DNA of 24,199 nucleotides from a virus. The translations under genes and the position numbers were made by a program. The notes beneath the pieces are model-generated. The model worked only from the letters and a program-made list of their open reading frames with translations, made no database searches and was not told the DNA's origin. Positions 1-7,037 of the stretch are shown piece by piece. The stretch's first letter is position 1. Each line of letters opens with the position of its first letter. The stretch spans positions 1 to 24,199 of the IMG/VR virus record IMGVR_UViG_3300017776_002495; one strand, written 5' to 3'.

Positions 1-2
1 AT

Positions 3-416
3 GTTTCTACCAGTGGTGTTTATGAAGATCCAAACCTCATATCTGCTCTCAATATAACATACGAATATGATAGGTGTAATCAGTTGAACTCTGATAACCG
101 ATGTAGCATATATGAGAAACGTCCTAATACTTGTAGGTCGTTCGAGTGTTTATATGTAGAGTCAGATCTCCCAGAGAAGTACCTACCAGAAAATGTAGGG
201 TTTGTAACCAATGTAAGAAGAAACAACTCACTTGGAATAAACTTGCAGATTACTATAAATAGATCTAAATCCAGAAACATTAATGTGGACTCATGGATTG
301 ATGAGAACATAAAAAATATAATCTTCATGAAGGATACTGCTGAAGAAATGTGGGATATGCCTATTGACAAGATAGCAGTGTCATGTTATAATGGTGACAA
401 GGTATTTAAATTATGA
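3..416 (+). CDS. YkgJ-like cysteine-cluster protein, 5' partial
   Basis: The frame is open from base 3 with no stop, so the gene begins before the window. The only in-frame start seen, a TTG at 84, would remove part of the cysteine cluster and is unlikely. Counting from the first complete codon, cysteines lie at 25, 34, 44 and 49, and the stretch CSIYEKRPNTCRSFEC matches the C-x-IY-x-x-RP-x-x-C-R-x-F pattern of the YkgJ zinc/iron-chelating family. The rest of the domain was not recognised. The stop overlaps the next start (ATGA), and the next gene is a paralog, so the two are probably co-translated. Members of this family are thought to bind Zn or Fe, but a function in phage is not known to me. 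Confidence 0.75.
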   Translation, partial: VSTSGVYEDPNLISALNITYEYDRCNQLNSDNRCSIYEKRPNTCRSFECLYVESDLPEKYLPENVGFVTNVRRNNSLGINLQITINRSKSRNINVDSWIDENIKNIIFMKDTAEEMWDMPIDKIAVSCYNGDKVFKL

Positions 417-871
417 TAGTTCCAACTGAATCAAAATGTGGTGATTGTACTGTATGTTGTCAAATTATGGGATTTACTGGTAATGCTAAAGGTGCTGATA
501 GGTATAATGAGGCAGAGAAATATGGTGTAGTGTTTCCTCTATGGACAACCTGTAATAAGTTATGCGATACTGGGTGTAGTATACAAGAAGACAAACCAAG
601 AATATGTAGTGAGTTTTATTGTTCTTATGTTAAGTATGATCTTGAGAAAGACTTTTTCCCTAAAGAGTTTGGTTTTGTGGCACATATACAACCTTATGAT
701 CGTGCAATAGGTATCATTTCCATGGATAAAACATTACCACCAGAGATACAATATAATAATAATAAAGAAAAGTTGGATATGCTTATAGATGATATAAGGG
801 TAAATGAAGGCAAAATGATGGTAGTCTGGTTACATACCGCACAAGGTTCAATGAGACTCCCGTACCCGTAG
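413..871 (+). CDS. YkgJ-like zinc/iron-chelating cysteine-cluster protein
   Basis: This 152-aa protein has nine cysteines in the YkgJ arrangement: CGDCTVCC at residues 9-16, then C47, C51 and C55, then C65 and C70 in a KPRIC-x4-C context equivalent to the RP-x-x-C-R-x-F motif of the family. The region after residue 75 (FFPKEFGFVAHIQP) resembles the YLPENVGFVTNV stretch of the preceding gene, so the two are tandem paralogs. Its ATG overlaps the upstream TGA by 4 nt. The cysteine set suggests metal binding, either as a structural site or as an iron or zinc chelator. No catalytic assignment is possible from the sequence. The 2OG-Fe(II) oxygenase gene follows 8 nt later, so an iron-related role is conceivable but unproven. 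Confidence 0.75.
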   Translation: MIVPTESKCGDCTVCCQIMGFTGNAKGADRYNEAEKYGVVFPLWTTCNKLCDTGCSIQEDKPRICSEFYCSYVKYDLEKDFFPKEFGFVAHIQPYDRAIGIISMDKTLPPEIQYNNNKEKLDMLIDDIRVNEGKMMVVWLHTAQGSMRLPYP

Positions 872-879
872 AGGACAAT

Positions 880-1602
880 ATGAAATACTGGACATACGCA
901 CCAAAAGATGTAGAGATCTTTAACGAGAAGTTGAGGATTAAAATAGATGAGTTCCCAACAGGGAAGCAGTCTCAGAAACAAGCATCGTCTCACTATGATG
1001 GGTACAATCACCCCAAGTCATTGAATATAAACTATCCTGCGTTTCAAGATTTCCGTGGATATGCTTCGTGGCATAATCCAGATGCTAAAACAGGTTATGT
1101 TGATTACCCACTCCCACCTATAGATCGAGATCCACATCAACAATACAAGACTATCTTATGGGAAGGTATTGCACCATTACTGCATAAATTCTCAAGAGAT
1201 GTAGCAGTAAGACCAGAGACAGGATTGAACTATCAGATATTTGTTGATATAATGTGGTTTCACCAAATGTATATGGGTGACTATGATAACTGGCATAATC
1301 ATTTTGGATGTCAGTGGATAGGTATATATTATGTTGACTTACCCGAAGGTGAAGAAACCGAACTTATGGATTTCGATGGTAAAGTAGAACAAGCAAAGGT
1401 CAAAGAAGGTGAACTACTTATATTCCCATCTGGATATGCACATAGGTCACCACCGAAGATCCATGATGATACTAAGACAATTATTGCTTTTAACTTTAGT
1501 GTGGCAACCAAGTATTCACAAGAGATGTTAACCAAACTAAAAGAGACACACCCTCAAAATTATTTTGAAGATGTAACGATGGCAAACAAATTTAAGGTAT
1601 AA
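880..1602 (+). CDS. 2OG-Fe(II) oxygenase superfamily protein
   Basis: This 240-aa protein shows the double-stranded beta-helix signature of the 2OG-Fe(II)_Oxy_5-like group common in marine phages. H139-N-H141 is followed by GCQWIGIYYVDLP. A second metal histidine lies in FPSGYAHRSPP (H188), and a basic residue expected to bind the 2-oxoglutarate carboxylate (K199) precedes TIIAFNF. The family couples 2-oxoglutarate decarboxylation to hydroxylation of a substrate; the substrate here is unknown. The N-terminal ~100 residues are not recognised. GAGGA lies just before the ATG. A shorter paralog-like oxygenase lies at 17037 beside a carbamoyltransferase. The TATAAATA over the stop codon is discussed among rejected items. 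Confidence 0.8.
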   Translation: MKYWTYAPKDVEIFNEKLRIKIDEFPTGKQSQKQASSHYDGYNHPKSLNINYPAFQDFRGYASWHNPDAKTGYVDYPLPPIDRDPHQQYKTILWEGIAPLLHKFSRDVAVRPETGLNYQIFVDIMWFHQMYMGDYDNWHNHFGCQWIGIYYVDLPEGEETELMDFDGKVEQAKVKEGELLIFPSGYAHRSPPKIHDDTKTIIAFNFSVATKYSQEMLTKLKETHPQNYFEDVTMANKFKV

Positions 1603-1610
1603 ATAGAACT

Positions 1611-2204
1611 ATGGGTATATTAAAATCAGCAGCGGACTTAGTCTACACAATACGATTTCTCAAACTATTAGTAACACCGTTTGAGAAAACTGATGCGTTT
1701 AAATCGGGTATCGTAGACAAGGACGGACAAAAGAACAAAGACTTTAATATGGATAAGGTTGTCGATAGGGAAAACTATCGTTCACACTATACACCATTTC
1801 ATAGACTTGTGTTCAACCTAAAAAGGTTAATGGCAAAGGTTCCTGGCGGTCAGTCGGTAGTCGCACGTTATGGAGCGGCACTGGCATTGATTAAGGAGCA
1901 TGGAGAACTAAGTGACTCACGTGTAGATCAGATACACGAAGAAACAGGCATTGATATTCTTGACTGTCTTGCAGAAGAATCACAGTGGTTCATGCAAGAA
2001 GATGACGAACTTTGCGAAGGAATGTATCGCATACAATATGACACCATGACTTCATCTTGTGAAGATGCAGTTAAAAAGGGTGATCAGATTCGAGTAAGCA
2101 ATGGTAGTCCTGTTCATGAGGTATTGGGTTTAAAGATATATGAAGGTACCCACATAAAGACTTCACATAGGGTGTTGTTCTCAACAGCAGAGATTACTAA
2201 ATGA
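1611..2204 (+). CDS. conserved T4-like phage protein, unknown function
   Basis: This is a 197-aa protein with no recognised catalytic motif. The N-terminus (residues 5-35) has a hydrophobic/amphipathic segment followed by LLVTPFEKTDAFKSGI, and the middle has YTPFHRLVFNLKRLMAKVPGG. I recall similar sequences in marine T4-like phages annotated as hypothetical or possibly virion-associated, but this is memory and not a search. The start is the first ATG; the Shine-Dalgarno match before it is weak, so coupling to the upstream gene 8 nt away is likely. Its stop overlaps the methyltransferase start by 4 nt. No function can be assigned. Confidence 0.7.
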   Translation: MGILKSAADLVYTIRFLKLLVTPFEKTDAFKSGIVDKDGQKNKDFNMDKVVDRENYRSHYTPFHRLVFNLKRLMAKVPGGQSVVARYGAALALIKEHGELSDSRVDQIHEETGIDILDCLAEESQWFMQEDDELCEGMYRIQYDTMTSSCEDAVKKGDQIRVSNGSPVHEVLGLKIYEGTHIKTSHRVLFSTAEITK

Positions 2205-2815
2205 GTAAATTAATAACCACACAAATGAAGTTCGAAGAAGTCATGATTGATGTCAAAGGGCACTTCAGAGGACAAGAAGAACCAGAAGGTCATCCACTAC
2301 TAAGTAGTGCTTATGATAAGATTGTTCAAACAACTGCCAAAAGATGCAAACCATTAAAGATGATGGAAATTGGAATGAATGCAGGACATTCTGTAGTCGC
2401 ATATTTACATAACTGTCCAGACCTTGTAGTACACGCAGTTGATATATGCGAACACCCATATGTAAAAGATTGTGCAGAAGCAATCGAAGCAGAGTATGGT
2501 GACAGATTTCAGTTTGGTCAGTGTGACTCACAAATTATCAATAAGGATGGTCTGATCGGATATGATCTTGTACGCATCGATGGTGGTCATCATTGGAAAA
2601 ATGTTACCAGTGACTATGACAAGTGTAAGGTAAGTGGTGTTAAGTATGTTATTATCGATGATCTGGAAATGATTCAGATCCGTGATTTAGTTGATCACAT
2701 CGTTAAAAGTCCTAACCACCCATACAAATTTCTTGGTCGATCCGTTTATCCTAATAGTGATGGTGGTAACACAACTCAAGTAGTTTTAGAGAGGTATGAC
2801 GATGTTACGGTTTAA
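2201..2815 (+). CDS. class I SAM-dependent methyltransferase (Methyltransf_24-like)
   Basis: This 204-aa protein has a Rossmann methyltransferase core. Motif I is MMEIGMNAGHS (55-64, the SAM-binding glycine loop), motif II has VVHAVDICE with D81 placed to bind the SAM ribose, and YDLVRIDGGHHWKNVTSDYD (121-140) is the acidic IDGGH stretch typical of Methyltransf_24-type enzymes. VIIDD near residue 155 fits strand 5. The substrate cannot be read from the sequence; enzymes of this group in phages and bacteria often act on sugars or small molecules rather than DNA, and no DNA-MTase motif (DPPY, PCQ) is present. The start overlaps the previous stop (ATGA). The alternative ATG at residue 9 would not change the domain. 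Confidence 0.8.
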   Translation: MSKLITTQMKFEEVMIDVKGHFRGQEEPEGHPLLSSAYDKIVQTTAKRCKPLKMMEIGMNAGHSVVAYLHNCPDLVVHAVDICEHPYVKDCAEAIEAEYGDRFQFGQCDSQIINKDGLIGYDLVRIDGGHHWKNVTSDYDKCKVSGVKYVIIDDLEMIQIRDLVDHIVKSPNHPYKFLGRSVYPNSDGGNTTQVVLERYDDVTV

Positions 2816-3104
2816 AGAATATAAAGGATGGAAAGGGGTTGGATTCGAACCTCATATGATGTATGATCCCAAGACGGGCAAAGGTTACAAAGCACTGAAA
2901 CCCGCAGACCATGAACGCATGAAGAAGTTGGGATATACTCACGACAAACCAAAAGACGTAGACGAGGAAATGACATCTACTGGATCCGTAGTAGGAACAG
3001 GTGATGATAACCAAACAGTGGTCATGCGTAAGAAGTATGACAAGAAGAACAAACGTAAAGATCAAATAGACGTACTCAAACGTTTTATTGCGAAGCAAAA
3101 GTAA
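2802..3104 (+). CDS. small basic conserved phage protein, unknown
   Basis: This is a 100-aa, lysine-rich protein beginning MLRFKEYKGWKGV, with a YDPKTGKGYKALKPADHERM stretch and a basic C-terminus (KKYDKKNKRKDQ). I chose the ATG at 2802 over the one at 2796 because GAGAGG ends 7 nt before 2802 but only 1 nt before 2796. It overlaps the end of the methyltransferase gene, and its own stop shares a base with the iscU start (TAATG). There is no recognised domain; the strong positive charge could mean nucleic-acid or virion association, but that is speculation. Confidence 0.65.
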   Translation: MLRFKEYKGWKGVGFEPHMMYDPKTGKGYKALKPADHERMKKLGYTHDKPKDVDEEMTSTGSVVGTGDDNQTVVMRKKYDKKNKRKDQIDVLKRFIAKQK

Positions 3105-3550
3105 TGCCATACTCGCAGAAAGTCATCGATAGATTTGAAGCAGTTGTTGCTAATCCTCAGAAGCATTCGGTAGGTAGATTAGACCGAAATGATCCCAAGG
3201 TTGCGACAGGACTTGCGGGTGCCCCTGCATGTGGTGATGTCATGCAACTACAACTATTATTAGACGATGATGATAAAATCATTGATGTTAAGTTCAAGAC
3301 CTATGGATGTGGAAGTGCAATTGCATCTTCGTCATTGTTCGTAGATATGATGATGGGTAAGACTGTCGAAGAAGCAAAACTCATCAAAGACAAAGACATT
3401 GCGGAGGTATTAGATTTACCCCCAATCAAACTACATTGCAGTGTATTAGCAGAAGATGCTATCAGACAAGCAATGGTAGACTATGAGACAAAACAGGAAG
3501 ACGGTTATACTCATCCTATCTTAGATGGGGATAAACGTGGAACTGACTGA
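3104..3550 (+). CDS. iscU: IscU-like iron-sulfur cluster scaffold
   Basis: This 148-aa protein is a clear IscU. It starts MPYSQKVIDRFE, has GAPACGDVM with C43 and D45, YGCGSAIASSS with C69, and LPPIKLHC with C112. The three cysteines and the aspartate are the [2Fe-2S] assembly ligands, and LPPIK (105-109) is the HscA-chaperone recognition motif, LPPVK in E. coli. The E. coli protein is 128 aa; here about 20 extra residues follow the conserved end. It would accept sulfur from a host IscS cysteine desulfurase, since none is encoded in this window. It overlaps the iscA gene by 26 nt, which supports co-expression of a scaffold and a carrier. Iron-sulfur genes are known as auxiliary metabolic genes in marine viromes; having both together is notable. 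Confidence 0.93.
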   Translation: MPYSQKVIDRFEAVVANPQKHSVGRLDRNDPKVATGLAGAPACGDVMQLQLLLDDDDKIIDVKFKTYGCGSAIASSSLFVDMMMGKTVEEAKLIKDKDIAEVLDLPPIKLHCSVLAEDAIRQAMVDYETKQEDGYTHPILDGDKRGTD

Positions 3551-3854
3551 TACTGCCATAGTCCATGCCACCAAAAGAACAGGTGGTGAGAATCCTCAGT
3601 TCATTAGAGTTGGTGTTACTGGTGGTGGATGTGTTGGATACGAATACTATATAGAGTATGCAACAGAAATTGCCGACAGTGATAAGATTACTGACTATGG
3701 ACAATTCAAAGTGGTCGTGGATATAGACTCGCAACCATTCTTAGAAGAAGCAACATTAGACTATACCAAAGAAGGAATCAACGAGTTCTTCAAGATAGTC
3801 AACCCCAAAGAGACAGCAACCTGTGGATGTGGAGTTTCTATAGGTTTTGCTTGA
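3525..3854 (+). CDS. iscA: IscA/ErpA-type iron-sulfur carrier (HesB-like)
   Basis: This 109-aa A-type carrier protein has the family's three cysteines: C36 in TGGGCVGYEY, and C100 and C102 in ATCGCGVS near the C-terminus. VVVDIDSQPFLEEATLDY and EGINEFFKIVNP match the usual core. The role is to receive or donate Fe-S clusters, probably working with the upstream IscU. The start is uncertain: ATG 3525 lies inside iscU with no clear Shine-Dalgarno, while GTG 3537 has GGGG 6 nt upstream and would give a start closer to that of E. coli IscA. The stop codon TGA lies within the -35 box TTGACA of the next promoter, so iscA ends exactly where the RNR transcription unit begins. Confidence 0.9.
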   Translation: MGINVELTDTAIVHATKRTGGENPQFIRVGVTGGGCVGYEYYIEYATEIADSDKITDYGQFKVVVDIDSQPFLEEATLDYTKEGINEFFKIVNPKETATCGCGVSIGFA

Positions 3855-3879
3855 CAAACGCATTTAAGTTTGTTATAAT
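3851..3879 (+). promoter_or_regulatory. Consensus sigma70 promoter upstream of the RNR operon
   Basis: TTGACA (3851-3856) and TATAAT (3874-3879) are both perfect hexamers with a 17-nt spacer. The -35 box includes the iscA stop codon. Initiation would be near 3886, about 20 nt before the ATG at 3906, with AAGGAT as ribosome site. It probably drives the 3906 gene, nrdA, the SGNH-like gene, nrdB and the downstream small genes using host RNA polymerase, i.e. early expression. Confidence 0.85.
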
Positions 3880-3905
3880 GTCTTAAACAAATCAAGGATT
3901 ATATT

Positions 3906-4265
3906 ATGAAAGAAGACTATTGTTGCACCTACATGGATCATGTGGTGTGTATATGGTACGGTGACCAAACACCCGAATGGGTTCAAAAACTCTCAAAAGA
4001 AACACCAAAAAATAAAATTATCTTCGTACCTTTAGATGGTTCCGATGATAAATACCTCTACCCCGATAGATTTATAATCCAGAACAGGGAAGCATCTCTA
4101 ATAAACCATTTCTTATGGGAAGAGTTGTTGACCGATGAAGAGCAGGATGCTCGGTTGTGGACGATGGTTGGTGAATTCGTTGACAAGGGGAAACAATATA
4201 TAATAGAAGATTACGAGTTCACGCAAGATGAACCATTTTACGACTACAGCAGTGGAAGGGATTGA
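3906..4265 (+). CDS. hypothetical protein, first gene of RNR operon
   Basis: This is a 119-aa acidic, soluble protein with no membrane segment. It begins MKEDYCCTYMDHVVCIWYGD; the patterns VVCIWYGD and KIIFVPLDGSDDKY look like alternating beta strands of a small alpha/beta fold, but no family was recognised. AAGGAT precedes the ATG by about 8 nt. It ends one base before nrdA starts (TGA then ATG), so it is the leader gene of the ribonucleotide reductase transcript and is probably made early. A role in nucleotide metabolism is guessed from position only. Confidence 0.7.
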   Translation: MKEDYCCTYMDHVVCIWYGDQTPEWVQKLSKETPKNKIIFVPLDGSDDKYLYPDRFIIQNREASLINHFLWEELLTDEEQDARLWTMVGEFVDKGKQYIIEDYEFTQDEPFYDYSSGRD

Positions 4266-6242
4266 ATGAAAATAGATAAGAAAAAAGATAAGTTATTAGC
4301 AGATTATGCAGTTGGAATGTTGAAGGACTTTTATTTGAATGAGAATGAGAATAGTCCTCAAGAAGCATATGCAAGAGCAAGTACAGCATGGAGTACATAC
4401 AAGGGTGAATTAGATGAAGATCTCGCAGAGAGACTGTATTCGTATGTAAGCAACAAGTGGTTCATGTTCGCATCACCCGTTTTATCAAACGCACCAAATG
4501 GAACTAAGAAAGGTAAGGGTTTACCTATCTCCTGTTTCCTAACCTACGTACCAGACACCTTAGAAGGTCTTATATCGCATAGTAGTGAGTTGAGATGGTT
4601 GTCTGTGTTTGGTGGTGGTGTTGGTGGTCACTGGAGTGACGTACGTACCGTATCAGACATTGCACCAGGCCCTATGCCATTCATTCACACAGTAGATGCT
4701 GATATGATTGCATACCGACAGGGTAAGACTCGTAAAGGATCCTATGCCGCTTATATGGATGTGAGTCATCCAGACATCATTGAATTTCTAAACATGCGTA
4801 TACCTACAGGTGACGTACAACGTAAAGCACTTAACTTACATAATGCTATCAACATTACCGATGAGTTTATGAATGCTGTTATGGATAACAGTGATTTTGA
4901 TTTGCGTGATCCCAAAGATCAAGCAGTGAAAGAAAGTGTCAATGCTCGTAAGTTGTGGGAACGTATTTTAGAAACAAGATTCCGTACAGGTGAACCATAC
5001 CTAAACTTCATTGATACTGCAAATAAGTATTTACCAGAACCATTAAAAGATCTTGGACTAAAGATCAATGGTAGTAACTTATGCAATGAGATACACTTAC
5101 CTACATCCGAAGACAGAACCGCAGTATGTTGTCTTTCATCTTTAAACTTGGAGTATTATGATGAGTGGAAAGAAACTACTATTGTTCGTGATCTTGTGCG
5201 TATGCTTGACAATGTGCTCGAATACTTTATCGAAAACGCACCCGACACAATCGAACGTGCTAAGTTCTCGGCATACCGAGAGAGGTCTATTGGACTTGGA
5301 GCAATGGGATTCCATTCCTTGTTACAACGTCATGGTGTCGCATGGGAATCCGAAGCGGCAAGAGAAATCAATAGTGTTGTGTTCTCCAGAATTAAATCCG
5401 AGGCAGTTGCAGAGACTGAGTTGTTGGCACAAGAGCGTGGGTCGTATCCAGACGGACAGATGTCTGGTCGAAGAAATTCCCACCTTCTTGCTATCGCCCC
5501 GAATGCTTCGTCTGGTGTAATACTATCAACGTCTCCGTCCATTGAACCATTAAAGGCAAATGCATATACACACCGTACACGTGCAGGATCCTTCTTAGTT
5601 AAGAACAAGTATCTGACAAGACTACTTGAATCAAAGGGTCAGAGTAATGAGTCCAACTGGTCATCAATTATTACAAATAAAGGTAGTGTTCAGCACCTTC
5701 CGTTCCTTACAGAAGGTGAAAAAAGTATATATAAAACAGCACAGGAATTAGATCAGAACTGGGTGGTACAACACGCAGGAGATCGACAACCTTTTATCTG
5801 TCAAGGACAGAGTGTAAATATATTTTTCCCCGCAGGTGCAGACAAGTCTTATGTAAATAAGGTGCATCTCAAAGCATGGAAGGATGGACTCAAAGGATTG
5901 TATTATCTACGCACCGAAGCAAAGTCTCGTGCGGAAAATGTCTCAGAAAAAGTAGAACGTGTCGCACTCCAAGAGGATACACGAAACATTGTGTACTCCA
6001 AAAAGAATTGCCCGTTCTGTTCCATGGCAATGGAAGAACTGAAGTTGAGAGGAATACCATATGATAAGATAGACCTTGCAGACATTGGTAAAACTGCGGC
6101 GGAAGTGACAGGAAGGAAAGTAAAAACAGTCCCTCAAATATACATTGGTGGTAAGTATATTGGTGGATACGAAGACTTAATGGAGCATCTCGAAACACCA
6201 TTCGAAGATGACTCAGAAGAATGCAGAGCGTGCGAAGGATGA
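4266..6242 (+). CDS. nrdA: Ribonucleotide reductase class Ia alpha subunit with fused glutaredoxin
   Basis: This 658-aa protein is a catalytic large subunit that reduces ribonucleoside diphosphates. The barrel holds C90 in PISCFL (E. coli C225), N271-L-C273-N-E275 (catalytic N437/C439/E441), C288 in VCCLSS (C462) and Y546-Y547 (radical-transfer Y730/Y731). The N-terminus starts directly at the pre-barrel helices, so the ATP-cone activity-site domain seems absent and dATP feedback would be lost. After YY comes a glutaredoxin domain, roughly 573-642, with CPFC (582-585), TVP (621-623) and YIGGYEDL. The protein then ends in C653-x-x-C656, like the swinging C-terminal cysteine pair of ordinary NrdA. 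The glutaredoxin therefore sits between the barrel and the redox tail. nrdB lies one gene downstream. Confidence 0.95.
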   Translation: MKIDKKKDKLLADYAVGMLKDFYLNENENSPQEAYARASTAWSTYKGELDEDLAERLYSYVSNKWFMFASPVLSNAPNGTKKGKGLPISCFLTYVPDTLEGLISHSSELRWLSVFGGGVGGHWSDVRTVSDIAPGPMPFIHTVDADMIAYRQGKTRKGSYAAYMDVSHPDIIEFLNMRIPTGDVQRKALNLHNAINITDEFMNAVMDNSDFDLRDPKDQAVKESVNARKLWERILETRFRTGEPYLNFIDTANKYLPEPLKDLGLKINGSNLCNEIHLPTSEDRTAVCCLSSLNLEYYDEWKETTIVRDLVRMLDNVLEYFIENAPDTIERAKFSAYRERSIGLGAMGFHSLLQRHGVAWESEAAREINSVVFSRIKSEAVAETELLAQERGSYPDGQMSGRRNSHLLAIAPNASSGVILSTSPSIEPLKANAYTHRTRAGSFLVKNKYLTRLLESKGQSNESNWSSIITNKGSVQHLPFLTEGEKSIYKTAQELDQNWVVQHAGDRQPFICQGQSVNIFFPAGADKSYVNKVHLKAWKDGLKGLYYLRTEAKSRAENVSEKVERVALQEDTRNIVYSKKNCPFCSMAMEELKLRGIPYDKIDLADIGKTAAEVTGRKVKTVPQIYIGGKYIGGYEDLMEHLETPFEDDSEECRACEG

Positions 6243-6245
6243 TTG

Positions 6246-7037
6246 ATGCGAAAGTTGGTGTTGTTTGGGGACAGTTGGACTAATGGGTTTACAAAAGAAG
6301 ACGGGGTGGAGAAACATATTGAGGATAATTTAGGCAAACAGATATCAGAACGTTTGGGTGTTGATGTAGATACAAGAGGAGAAGCAGGTGCCTCTAATCA
6401 AAAAATTGCTAATAATATAATTAGATATATACAGAAACATGACTGTACCAACGTAGCAATGTTAATTGTTTGGTCTGAAAAGTGGCGTATGCCTATGGTA
6501 CGTAGAGAAAATCAGACTGGTGATCCTGTATGCCATTATGACGATCCGCACTTCATAACACATATGACGACAAAAAAATGGAAGACTATTGAACCTGTGT
6601 GGAGAGATCTTAATGATCATGGTTTTAACCGAATGTTAATGGAGCAATGTGTACATGCTGTTAGGGGGGCGTTAAAGGAAAACGATATCCCCTATTTGTT
6701 TACAAACTCAATTGATAATTTTTGGATGAACGGTGAGATGAATTTATTCCATGGAAAATCTAAGAGTGATTTTATAGGTGGAGATCAACTACATCATACT
6801 CTTCTTGATATAATTCTCGGTTTCTATAAAAACCCGAAGTATAAAAACGAAGACATTAACCTTCGACAGAAAAGAGAACTGACACATATTTTCAGAATCA
6901 AACATGATAATATTCGTACAGCACTCACCAAATGTGAACATCCCACAAAAGAGGGTGTTGGAAGGATCTTAGATAAGATCTTACCAGAAATAGAACAAAT
7001 ATTAAAAAGGAAAAAAGATGGCACTATTAGATTTTAG
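6246..7037 (+). CDS. SGNH/GDSL hydrolase-like protein
   Basis: This 263-aa protein has an N-terminal LVLFGDSWTNG (5-14) typical of SGNH block I with nucleophile S10. G48 in RGEAGASN could be block II, and D180-Q-L-H183 near the C-terminal third fits the catalytic Asp-x-x-His of block V. Block III asparagine is not clear. SGNH enzymes hydrolyse esters of sugars, lipids or other carbohydrates; the substrate is unknown. The ATG at 6246 has AAGGA 6 nt upstream, whereas the TTG at 6243 would place it too close. The gene lies between nrdA and nrdB and overlaps nrdB by 20 nt, an unexpected place for a hydrolase. It has no signal peptide, so it acts in the cytoplasm or on the virion. Confidence 0.7.
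   Translation: MRKLVLFGDSWTNGFTKEDGVEKHIEDNLGKQISERLGVDVDTRGEAGASNQKIANNIIRYIQKHDCTNVAMLIVWSEKWRMPMVRRENQTGDPVCHYDDPHFITHMTTKKWKTIEPVWRDLNDHGFNRMLMEQCVHAVRGALKENDIPYLFTNSIDNFWMNGEMNLFHGKSKSDFIGGDQLHHTLLDIILGFYKNPKYKNEDINLRQKRELTHIFRIKHDNIRTALTKCEHPTKEGVGRILDKILPEIEQILKRKKDGTIRF

Noticed and set aside
84-86. TTG as start codon of the first gene
   Set aside because: The frame is open upstream to base 3 and an additional conserved-type cysteine lies before the TTG, so the gene starts outside the window.
1598-1605. TATAAATA, identical to the T4 late-promoter consensus
   Set aside because: It would start RNA at the ATG of the next gene (leaderless). One or two such 8-mers are expected by chance in AT-rich sequence, and another lies inside the first gene at 254-261. 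Not enough support to call a late promoter.
5158-5520. Long + strand frame inside nrdA
   Set aside because: It has no ribosome site and lies out of frame in a strongly conserved NrdA region; it is a shadow.
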